Shown: in pieces, positions 17,513 through 24,781 of the stretch | Position numbering within the stretch: the first letter of the stretch is position 1 | How the letters are laid out: every line of letters begins with the position of its first letter | Source: Candidatus Zixiibacteriota bacterium | GTDB lineage: Bacteria; Zixibacteria; MSB-5A5; WJJR01 | Length of the DNA: 63,773 nt | Direction of reading: 5' to 3' | Assembly (NCBI GenBank): GCA_040752595.1 | Contig: JBFMGX010000011.1 | Location: forward strand, 1-63,773 | Notes under the pieces: generated by a model | What the model was told of the DNA's origin: nothing | Seen by the model: the letters and a program-made list of their open reading frames with translations, nothing else | Databases searched by the model: none | Position numbers and translations under genes: made by a program

Positions 17513-20092
17513 ATGTCCTCGACGAGTTGGCGCCCGGTCTCTGTGGGTGTCTTGGTCTGCCTGTTCGTCCCGGCGGTCTCAGCGATCTCCGCCGTGCTGC
17601 CGCGGCAATGGAATGTCGGTCCTCAGCAGCAGTCCGTTCTGGTCACCAGCGATACAGTACCCGGCTCGAACAGCATCGTCGATCTCATCTACGCGGAACC
17701 CGACCTTTGGGCCGGCACAGCGCGTGGCGTGAGTCGGCTGACTCTGCCAGGCAAGACGTGGAAGACCTATGCCACGGCGGACGGACTGGCCAGCGCCGAG
17801 ATTCCGGCGCTCAATGCCTTCGACAACGGTGTCTGGGCGGCGGCCAGCCACACCGAAGTGGTCGAGGGACGCACGGTACGTTTCGGCGATGGGATCTTCC
17901 GTCTTGATGCCGGCACGGACCGCTGGGTCGACAAGTCCCCGGCGGGTGAGCAAGCATCGAAACCGTTCATGCTCGCCTATGATCTGGCGCGTTTTCGACA
18001 AGCGACGCTGGCCGGGTGTTTCGCGGGCGGCCTGGTCATCACCACCGATGACGGGAATACCTGGAGGAACATCTTTCCCGACGCGGCGGCGCAGTCCGAT
18101 TTCGAGAACCAGAGCTTCATGGATCTGAACAACCGCGTCTTCTCGCTGGCCGTCGACACCGCGGTGGCGGAGTCGGCCGCCGTCTATGTCGGCACGGCCT
18201 ACGGGATCATCAAGTACATATACCTGAACGATACCCTCAAAGTGACCGGATCGGCGTTCGCCGACTTGTTCCTCGACAGCACTCGGCTCTATGCCGCCAC
18301 CGAGCGGGGTTTGTCACGGACACCCGATCGCGGGTACTCATGGCGGACATTCTACTCGTCCACCGATGGTCTTGCGTCCGACCGGATCAGCACCGTGGCG
18401 GCTCATGGTGACACGATCTGGGCGGGGGTTCTCACTCCCGACCGCAGCGGCGGCGCCGGGCTGGCCTATTCCTACAACGGTGGGCGTGACTGGAATGCGA
18501 TCGGACCGTCGGGGACGATTGGATCGAATCACAGGCCGGTGGCGATCGCGCTGGCCGCCGGGCATGTCTGGGTCGCTGCCGAAGAAGGCGGTCTGATCGG
18601 ACTGCGCGATCCCAGCCACCTGGTCGGCGAGATCGACCCCCGTCCCGCTTATGCGCTCCTGCCGATCGTGTCCGGCGATACGACCCGCCTGTATGTGGGG
18701 CGCGACCGGGGCATCTTCGTCCACACGCTGATTGGGGATTCTCTGCTGACGGGATTCGATTCGTTGTATGTCGGTACGCCCGCCGACGGGCTGAGCCAGC
18801 GCGTGGTGGGGTTGTCATACCAAGTGGGAGCGGCCTGTGAATACCCCGATGGCATCTGGAGTCTCAATCGTTCCAATGGCATCGGGACTGGCCGCGACGG
18901 TTTCGCGGTTTCCCATGATACCGGGACAACGTGGCGGGTTTCCAGCCGGGCTCTGCCGGTGAATGACGTGGCGTTCAATGGCTGCCAGTTCTACCTCGGG
19001 ACCGACAGCGGTCTGGTATTCGGCCACATCCGGAGTCTCGACACCGTCAGCTATGTCAACACGTATGAGGCACTGATCAACAATCTCCGTGTCAGTCGTC
19101 GTGTCCGGGCCGTGACGACCGTGATGGCCAAGAACTTCTCGGGCGGCGACAGTCTGGCCGTGCTCTGGGTGGGGTCTGATTCCGGTTTGGTGCGAAGCGC
19201 CGATCAGGGTGCCTCCTGGACCCGCATCTTCTCCAACCCTGATCCTTATGAATTCGATTTCTATCAGCGGTATGTTCAACTCGGAGTCGATACGGCCACC
19301 GGCAACTTCGTCCAGTTATCGGGGAACTTCGTCACCGCGCTGGCGGTGCAGCCGGAGCCCGGCGGCACACAGGCCCTCTGGGCGGCGACTCAGGGCACCG
19401 GACAGGGGCGCTACACCAATATCTATGTGTCCTCGAGCGAGCGCGACGGCATTTCCGTTTCCCGCAGCCGCGGGCTGACCTGGTCGGTTCCGATCACCGG
19501 GCATCAGGTGTGGAATTTCGCCTTCGATGGTTCCGTCGTCTGGGCGGCATCCTCACAGGGACTGCTGCACTCGACGAACGGCGGCATCACGTGGGACACA
19601 CTGAACAACTTCGTGGATCCTGTCAGCGGTGCGGTGATCGACACGACCGTCGAGGTCTTTGGCGTCGCGGTCGTCGGCGACAGCGTCTGGGTCTCCACTG
19701 AGAACGGCATGGCGATTCTGGATCGGCAGGGTCACACCCGGGCGGTGCGTCGGACCTTCGCCGCCGTCGATGCGGATGTCCCGGGTGGCAAAGGCGGCGC
19801 CTATGCCACGCCGGTTCCCTTCTCGCCCAACCTCACGGCCGGGGGACTGCGCGTGCACTACCGCCCGCCGGTCAGCGGACCGGTGACGATCACGCTCTAC
19901 GACTTCGCCAATCGCGTCGTGCGGGTCCTGGCCGGTGGCCTGCAGCGTGAGGCCGGACGGCAGTACGATGAGACCGATCTGTGGGACGGGCGCAACGGCG
20001 ACGGCGACATCGTCGCCGTCGGCACCTATTTTTGTGTCATCAAGTATAGCAACGGCGATATTCACTGGTGTAAGATCGCCGTGATTCCGTAG
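17513..20092 (+). CDS. secreted beta-propeller protein with FlgD/T9SS-like C-terminal domain
   Basis: 859-residue exported protein. A signal peptide (about residues 1-25) is followed by many repeats of the two-component-regulator-propeller/sialidase kind (WAGTARGVSRL, YVGTAYGI, WVGSDSGLVRSAD, WAASSQGLLHS), suggesting one or two seven-bladed propellers. The last 100 residues (ATPVPFSPN..., ITLYDFANRVVRVL, WDGRNGDGDIVAVGTYFCVIKY) form a FlgD-like Ig / type IX sorting-like domain. Two PorV-like barrels follow directly, which fits T9SS export. The ligand is unknown. Confidence 0.85.
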   Translation: MSSTSWRPVSVGVLVCLFVPAVSAISAVLPRQWNVGPQQQSVLVTSDTVPGSNSIVDLIYAEPDLWAGTARGVSRLTLPGKTWKTYATADGLASAEIPALNAFDNGVWAAASHTEVVEGRTVRFGDGIFRLDAGTDRWVDKSPAGEQASKPFMLAYDLARFRQATLAGCFAGGLVITTDDGNTWRNIFPDAAAQSDFENQSFMDLNNRVFSLAVDTAVAESAAVYVGTAYGIIKYIYLNDTLKVTGSAFADLFLDSTRLYAATERGLSRTPDRGYSWRTFYSSTDGLASDRISTVAAHGDTIWAGVLTPDRSGGAGLAYSYNGGRDWNAIGPSGTIGSNHRPVAIALAAGHVWVAAEEGGLIGLRDPSHLVGEIDPRPAYALLPIVSGDTTRLYVGRDRGIFVHTLIGDSLLTGFDSLYVGTPADGLSQRVVGLSYQVGAACEYPDGIWSLNRSNGIGTGRDGFAVSHDTGTTWRVSSRALPVNDVAFNGCQFYLGTDSGLVFGHIRSLDTVSYVNTYEALINNLRVSRRVRAVTTVMAKNFSGGDSLAVLWVGSDSGLVRSADQGASWTRIFSNPDPYEFDFYQRYVQLGVDTATGNFVQLSGNFVTALAVQPEPGGTQALWAATQGTGQGRYTNIYVSSSERDGISVSRSRGLTWSVPITGHQVWNFAFDGSVVWAASSQGLLHSTNGGITWDTLNNFVDPVSGAVIDTTVEVFGVAVVGDSVWVSTENGMAILDRQGHTRAVRRTFAAVDADVPGGKGGAYATPVPFSPNLTAGGLRVHYRPPVSGPVTITLYDFANRVVRVLAGGLQREAGRQYDETDLWDGRNGDGDIVAVGTYFCVIKYSNGDIHWCKIAVIP

Positions 20093-20124
20093 TGCCTTTG
20101 TGAGAATGAGCAGAGTTCACACGA

Positions 20125-20220
20125 CCCTCACCCCGGCCCTCTCCCTGAAAGGGAGAGGGGGAATGATAACCTCTCCCTCCGGGAGGGGTCGATCCGCCGC
20201 AGGCGGATCGGGTGAGGGTG
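20125..20220. repeat. REP-like repeat, family A
   Basis: CCCTCACCC and GGGTGAGGG arms around GATAACCTCTCCCTCCGGG and a private inner hairpin gatccgccgcaggcggatc. It lies between the propeller and PorV-like genes, in the same position relative to a membrane-protein gene as the copy before tatA. Confidence 0.85.
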
Positions 20221-20240
20221 TCCTTCGCACGCTCGTGCTG

Positions 20241-21257
20241 ATGGGATTGCCGGGATTCTGCCGTAGGCATTGTGTCGCTGCCCTGGTTCTGGCGTTGGCG
20301 ACCGTATGGCCGCCCGTTTCCTCCCGTGCCGCCGACACCGGCGGACAACCGACGGCGATGCTCGCATGGGGTGTGGGGGCGCGCCCGGTGGCGATGGGTG
20401 GCGCCTTCACGGCGATTGCCGAAGGTCCCACCGGCTTCTGGTGGAATCCGGCGGGTGTCGCCCAGATGCGCGAGAACGGCTTTGAGGCGGCCATGCGGCG
20501 GATGAGCTTCGACCGCCAGGCCGGGTACCTGAGCTTTGTTCATCCGTTCGGGAAGGAAGAGGCGGCGATGGGTCTGTCATGGATCTACGCCGGCGTGGGC
20601 GATCTGTACACATTCGATCAGGATGGCATTCCCGGGGATAAAATCTCCGACTACTCCAACGCGTTCGCGTTCTCATTCGCGCGGCGTTTCACGCCGCGCC
20701 ACTCGCCGCTCGCGTGGTCGGTCGGGCTAAACCTGCGTTACCTTCAGCATAATATCGCCAATATCAACGCCTATACTGTCGGATTCGATGTGGGCACGCA
20801 GTTGCGCTACCGGTTGCGTCCGGCGACCCGGGCCGTGACCATCCCTCCCGAGGTCCGAGTCGGCCTGTCCCTGCAACGCCTCAATGAGAAGTACCCTTGG
20901 ACCACGTCCGAGTATTGGACCCAACAGGGGGAAGACACGGGCTCGGATTTTGAGGAGAAGTTCCCGCTTCTGGTCCGCTCCGGGGTGGCGCTGGTCTTTT
21001 GGCAGGGGCGCGCGTTGCTGGCGTTCGACACCGACGTGGACGAGAAGCAGGGGACACGCTGGCATGGCGGCGGCGAGGTCACCGTGCAGTCTCTCTTTGC
21101 GGTGCGCGCGGGGATGGATGATGGCGATCTGACTCTGGGCGCGGGATTCCAGCCCCGGTTGCGTCCCGGCGTGCGACTGGCAATCGACTATGCGTTCGCC
21201 GTTCAACCCGACGACATCGATGCCGAGCATTTGTTCTCGTTGGGTGTCCGCTTTTGA
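20241..21257 (+). CDS. PorV/PorQ-family outer-membrane barrel protein
   Basis: 338-residue outer-membrane beta-barrel. After a signal peptide ending near AADTG it has the family opening of a long-chain-fatty-acid-transporter-like barrel: AWGVGARPVAMGGAFTAIAEG..GFWWNPAG, then alternating amphipathic strands to a C-terminal aromatic (LGVRF). PorV proteins shuttle T9SS cargo. The ATG at 20241 is the first start after the repeat; the frame stays open upstream only through repeat DNA. It is followed by a second barrel. Confidence 0.8.
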   Translation: MGLPGFCRRHCVAALVLALATVWPPVSSRAADTGGQPTAMLAWGVGARPVAMGGAFTAIAEGPTGFWWNPAGVAQMRENGFEAAMRRMSFDRQAGYLSFVHPFGKEEAAMGLSWIYAGVGDLYTFDQDGIPGDKISDYSNAFAFSFARRFTPRHSPLAWSVGLNLRYLQHNIANINAYTVGFDVGTQLRYRLRPATRAVTIPPEVRVGLSLQRLNEKYPWTTSEYWTQQGEDTGSDFEEKFPLLVRSGVALVFWQGRALLAFDTDVDEKQGTRWHGGGEVTVQSLFAVRAGMDDGDLTLGAGFQPRLRPGVRLAIDYAFAVQPDDIDAEHLFSLGVRF

Positions 21258-21313
21258 TTCCGGTCGTGCCGTGTCAGGGTGCGGTTGTGGCTGCCTGCGC
21301 CGATAGCTATTCT

Positions 21314-22246
21314 ATGCGTCCGTCAATCCCAGTCGCGCCCGGGGCCGACGTGTTGCGAAGAGCCGCATGGTTGATCGGAGTGCTTCTGGTACTCTGCGCC
21401 GGGACCGCCACCGCCGTCGACGACACTCAGCCCGGTTTCGCGTTTCTGACCATCGGCGGCGGCGCCCGCGCCGTGGGTCTGGCGGAGACAATGGTCGGGG
21501 ACGATCAGGATGCCTTTGTCACGGAATACAATCCGGCCGCCCTCGTGGACGTCTCGCGTGTCGCGGTTTCGTTCGCGCACAATGTCTTCTATCTGGACAC
21601 GCGTGGCGAGTACGTGGCGGCCGTTGTGCCGCTGCACGCGTGGTCGATCGGGGCCCGTGTCGGCTACGTCGGGACGAGCGACATTCCCATGCGCACCGGG
21701 CCCTCTGATGAGCCGCTCGCTCTGTTTGATGGCTCCAACGCGGTGGTTCAGGGCGCCCTGGCACGCCGGGTGGATGATCGCCTCGCCGTCGGGCTTTCCG
21801 CGGCCTATGTCGCCGAGAACATCAACCTGGAAACGGCTCAGGGATTCACTCTCGGCGTGGGACTGCGCTATCGGCCGGTCCGCAATGTGACGATGGGGTG
21901 CGCCTTCCTGAACGTCGGCCCGGCCACGAAATTCAAGGACCGCGAGTTCCGCATGCCGAGCATCTTCCGTTTTGGCGGCCGTTGGATGATCGGTCGCGCC
22001 TCGGCGCGTGCCGAGCTTGTGACCGCCGACCGCGACAACGTCAAATGGAATCTCGGATCCGAGTACGCGGTGGATCCCAGAGTCTCACTGCGCGGCGGCG
22101 TCCGACTCGGCTATGACACCCAAGTCTTCACCGCCGGATTGGGCATGCAAACTCCCGACGGACGGTTCGGCGTCGACTATGCCTATTCTCCCTACAGCGA
22201 TGATCTGGGTGCCACGCATCGCTTCGGGTTGACCGTCCGACCATAG
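21314..22246 (+). CDS. PorV/PorQ-family outer-membrane barrel protein, second copy
   Basis: 310-residue barrel with a signal peptide (LIGVLLVLCAGTATA) and the same opening motif as its neighbour: FLTIGGGARAVGLAETMVGDDQDAFVTEYNPAAL. It ends with HRFGLTVRP. The two are paralogous in layout but clearly diverged. The frame is open to 21254, overlapping the previous stop, but the ATG at 21314 gives a normal signal peptide. Together with the propeller gene it forms a plausible export cluster. Confidence 0.8.
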   Translation: MRPSIPVAPGADVLRRAAWLIGVLLVLCAGTATAVDDTQPGFAFLTIGGGARAVGLAETMVGDDQDAFVTEYNPAALVDVSRVAVSFAHNVFYLDTRGEYVAAVVPLHAWSIGARVGYVGTSDIPMRTGPSDEPLALFDGSNAVVQGALARRVDDRLAVGLSAAYVAENINLETAQGFTLGVGLRYRPVRNVTMGCAFLNVGPATKFKDREFRMPSIFRFGGRWMIGRASARAELVTADRDNVKWNLGSEYAVDPRVSLRGGVRLGYDTQVFTAGLGMQTPDGRFGVDYAYSPYSDDLGATHRFGLTVRP

Positions 22247-22257
22247 CTGCCATTGTC

Positions 22258-22378
22258 TCGTAGGGCGGGCTCCGCCGCCGTCCAAGGGCTGGAGCCCCAC
22301 GTCTCCGAGATTTCCGGGATTGAGGACAGCGGGTTTTCAACCCGCTGTCGGTGCGTGCGAAGCACGCACCCTACGAAA
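22258..22378. repeat. mosaic palindromes between convergent genes
   Basis: tagggcgggctccgccgcc (family C), aagggctggagcccc (family B-like) and the block gaggacagcgggttttcaacccgctg..gtgcgtgcgaagcacgcacc that also occurs at 9478-9525. Confidence 0.75.
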
Positions 22379-22396
22379 TGGGGCAAGTCGGATAGA

Positions 22397-22630
22397 TCAC
22401 GATCGCAGAGTGGCGATGCGATCAATCTTCTGATTCAGGTCCTCGATCGCCTCGCGCAGCTCTTGGAGACCACCACGCGTTTCGCCTTGATCGCGCGCCA
22501 GCGCATCCAGCTTCGGAAGAACCTGCTCGCGCTGTTCCGACAGCGTGTCCAGGAGTTCTTCCAACTCCCCCAGGGTCTTCTCCAGCGTGTTGACGAGCTT
22601 CTCGATCTGTCCTTCGATTTCGCTGCCCAT
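22397..22630 (-). CDS. small coiled-coil protein
   Basis: 77-residue protein that is almost entirely one predicted coiled coil: heptad-spaced Leu/Ile through IEKLVNTLEKTLGELEELLDTL and again in LQELREAIEDLNQKIDRIATL (each longer run is quoted only in part here). It is acidic and has no signal peptide. It starts 24 bases after the DD-carboxypeptidase stop, so the two are probably one transcript. The function is unknown; an adaptor or oligomerisation role would be a guess. Confidence 0.6.
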   Translation of the reverse strand: MGSEIEGQIEKLVNTLEKTLGELEELLDTLSEQREQVLPKLDALARDQGETRGGLQELREAIEDLNQKIDRIATLRS

Positions 22631-22654
22631 GGCGCGGACTCACGGGTTCTGTTA

Positions 22655-23593
22655 TCACTGCTTCGATGCGGCGGGCGTCAGGTTGAAGGCCCAGCGCAGG
22701 GCATTGGCCAGTGAGCGGAAACGTTGCCCGGATGAACGCGCTCCCAGCACAACCGCGGTGACATCGTCGCCGTCCGGCGACAGGGCGCGTGCCCCGATGC
22801 AGTACCCGGCCGAGACGATGTATCCCGTCTTGGCGCCGACAAAACGCAGATCGGAGTACAGGAGTCGGTTGGTGTTCGACAGATGACTGATCCGGCGTTT
22901 GTTGCGGGGCGCGATCGTGTATTCCCGCGAGGCGCTGATCGTCGCGATGAGGTCGTTCTGGAGGGCGGCATTGACGAGGATGGCGCAGTCGTACGCCGTC
23001 GAGACGTTGTCCGTCGACAGGCCGGTCGGTTCCACGACATGCGTCGCCTTCATGCCGAGGGCGCGGGCCTTGTCGTTCATCCGGGCGATAAACCGCGCCT
23101 GGGGCATATCCGCCGATCGCGACAGGGCGCGTGCGGCGCGATTGTCGGAGACCATCAGCGCCGCATGCAGCAGATCATTCAAGGTGTAGCGTTCGCCCGG
23201 ACGCAGTCGTGACCGCGATGAGCCGTCGGCATCTTCCTTGGTAATCTCTGTCTCGCGGTTGAGGTCAACGCCGCTTTCGAGCAACACCAGCGCGGTCAAG
23301 AGCTTGGTCAGGGAAGCGATGGGGCGGGTCTGGCGCGCGTGCAGGGCGTAGATGATCTCGCCCGCCGTATTGTCCACGACCATCGCTGCGGCGCAACGGA
23401 CTTTGGGAGCCCGGTTCTTACCGGTCGTCGCGGCGGGGATTCGCTCGGTCCACTGCCGGGGCAGCTCGCGCTCGATGCTGCGTTCATGCCACTCCGCCGT
23501 CACCGACGGTTCCAAGACCCGCGCCAGCCCCAACAGGAACACGGTCGCGAGACCAGCCCGTAACAGCGTCTTGTACCAACGACGTGTGCCCAT
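22655..23593 (-). CDS. D-alanyl-D-alanine carboxypeptidase, peptidase S11 (DacA-like)
   Basis: Periplasmic low-molecular-mass penicillin-binding protein that trims peptidoglycan stem peptides. 312 aa. It has an N-terminal signal/anchor helix (about 10-27) and the three active-site boxes S94-L-T-K97, S149-D-N151 and K255-T-G257, all intact. The protein ends soon after the catalytic domain, so the C-terminal beta domain and membrane-binding helix of classical DacA are absent. Confidence 0.9.
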   Translation of the reverse strand: MGTRRWYKTLLRAGLATVFLLGLARVLEPSVTAEWHERSIERELPRQWTERIPAATTGKNRAPKVRCAAAMVVDNTAGEIIYALHARQTRPIASLTKLLTALVLLESGVDLNRETEITKEDADGSSRSRLRPGERYTLNDLLHAALMVSDNRAARALSRSADMPQARFIARMNDKARALGMKATHVVEPTGLSTDNVSTAYDCAILVNAALQNDLIATISASREYTIAPRNKRRISHLSNTNRLLYSDLRFVGAKTGYIVSAGYCIGARALSPDGDDVTAVVLGARSSGQRFRSLANALRWAFNLTPAASKQ

Positions 23594-23736
23594 TGCCCCA
23601 ACGGATGGGAATCGCCCCCCAGGGAACGCCCCCAGCCAATGTTAGCGGCCGCGGCAATGCCCCGCAACTGAAATTATCGGCTGTGCTCCACCTTCGATTT
23701 CGTCCCCTCTCTTTGCACACGATCCCGAAAAGCAAC

Positions 23737-23766
23737 CGAGCCGGGCCCATCCCTGAGCCCGGCTCG
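23737..23766 (-). terminator. Rho-independent-like terminator after the six-Cys peptide gene
   Basis: A perfect 10-bp GC stem (cgagccgggc / gcccggctcg) with a 10-base loop. Read on the minus strand it is followed by GTTGCTTTT, a short U-run. It lies 58 bases past the stop of the small peptide gene and before the carboxypeptidase gene. Confidence 0.6.
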
Positions 23767-23824
23767 TCTTCTGGCAGTATCGGGCAAGAGACACAACAAT
23801 ACTGAACGTGCGCCATTGTCGATC

Positions 23825-24043
23825 TTATGGGAATTCGTCGCACTCGGGAATGATGCAAACGTGTTCCCAGCAATCCGCGCCCACCTTCTTTCCATCGTTG
23901 TACCACCAACCTGTTGACAGATCCTTGCACTTGCTACACCCATCGCACACTGCAGCTTCGGCCTTGAGCGCGGCAGCAGCGGAGAACGCGAAGGTGAATG
24001 CAAAGATCGCCAGCAATGCCAGAGCCAGCGTCTTTCTCTTCAT
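23825..24043 (-). CDS. secreted six-cysteine mini-protein
   Basis: 72-residue precursor. A textbook signal peptide (MKRKTLALALLAIFAF..., cleavage near AEA-AV at about residue 30) leaves a mature peptide of about 42 residues with six cysteines at 33, 36, 39, 58, 63 and 68 in the pattern CxxCxxC...CxxxxCxxxxC. A WWYNDGKK segment lies in the middle. Six Cys could form three disulfides or hold a metal or cofactor. A GGGGGTG ribosome site precedes the ATG. The membrane-anchored thioredoxin-like gene is 35 bases upstream in the same operon. I know no named family for it. Confidence 0.75.
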   Translation of the reverse strand: MKRKTLALALLAIFAFTFAFSAAAALKAEAAVCDGCSKCKDLSTGWWYNDGKKVGADCWEHVCIIPECDEFP

Positions 24044-24078
24044 GATTCTTCACCCCCTTTCTTCTTGCCCCTGCCAGG

Positions 24079-24681
24079 TTATGGTCGTCGTAGAATATGG
24101 TCAATCTCGCGGTCATCGTCACTCCACGTGCCGAGCTCAAGTACGACTGAGTGCGAATCCAGCGTGAAGTATGCCGTCCGAGTCGCAACTCCGAATTGCT
24201 GACGCAGCGCCATGGTATTGTCATACCATACGGGCAACACGACGCCACGGCTGTGAATGTCGCGCAAGAACGCGTGGGCAACCGGACCGCCGCGGTCAGT
24301 GATAATGATAACGTCACGAGCATCCGACCCCAAGGACGCGAACGTCTTGAATACCGACTCGACAGCATCTGCGCACTCATCGCAGCTGGGTGATACAAAC
24401 AAGAGCACGCCACCTCCCGGAATACACTCCGTGACCGGCTGCGCCGTGGAGTCGTCCGTCGACCACACTGGAATGTCAGGAAACGGCGAACCCATGTTGA
24501 TTCCGCGAATTCTCTCCTTCAGCAGAGTCTGTGATTTCTCTCGATCCGCGTGCCCTTGGCGCACGCCCACACTCCGGCCGTACAAGGACCCAAACCACCA
24601 TCCTGCGAGTCCAGTGGCCGCGACTGCAAGCGCCGTTGCCAGCGTCGCCCTTATGAACCGCGGAGATCTCAGGGAGTTCAC
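24079..24681 (-). CDS. membrane-anchored thioredoxin-like (redoxin/TlpA-type) protein
   Basis: 200-residue protein with one N-terminal membrane helix (about 12-33), then a redoxin-like domain outside the membrane. Features are GVLLFVSPSC100-DE-C103, a CxxC redox site in the right place after the second strand, and DVIIITDRGG...PVWYD and TAYFTLDSHSVV, as in TlpA/ResA-type thioredoxins (the cis-Pro position is replaced or shifted). The GTG start has GGAG nine bases upstream. It is the likely disulfide partner of the six-Cys peptide encoded next to it; that link is inference. Confidence 0.7.
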   Translation of the reverse strand: MNSLRSPRFIRATLATALAVAATGLAGWWFGSLYGRSVGVRQGHADREKSQTLLKERIRGINMGSPFPDIPVWSTDDSTAQPVTECIPGGGVLLFVSPSCDECADAVESVFKTFASLGSDARDVIIITDRGGPVAHAFLRDIHSRGVVLPVWYDNTMALRQQFGVATRTAYFTLDSHSVVLELGTWSDDDREIDHILRRP

Positions 24682-24713
24682 CCTTCTCTACTCCAACAAA
24701 GGCGTGATTCGTG

Positions 24714-24748
24714 TTGACAGCGTACCCCCCCCTCATGTTACTTGTCAA
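24714..24748. promoter_or_regulatory. divergent promoter pair with a C8 tract
   Basis: A perfect TTGACA on the plus strand (24714-24719) and a perfect TTGACA on the minus strand (24748-24743) face each other. Each one's -10 position (plus: GTTACT or TTACTT, weak; minus: TACGCT) lies against the other's -35. The shared spacer holds eight consecutive Cs (24725-24732). Plus-strand output drives the giant secreted protein, minus-strand output the thioredoxin/six-Cys pair. Confidence 0.5.
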
Positions 24749-24781
24749 GGGAAATCGCCCGTTGGGGCTTCAAAAAGCCGG

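Noticed and set aside
20100-20240. Longer N-terminus of the first PorV-like protein
   Set aside because: The extra codons translate a family A repeat; the signal peptide begins at 20241.
24257-24781. N-terminal extension of the giant secreted protein
   Set aside because: It lies antisense to the thioredoxin-like gene and over the divergent promoter; a good signal peptide starts at 24782.
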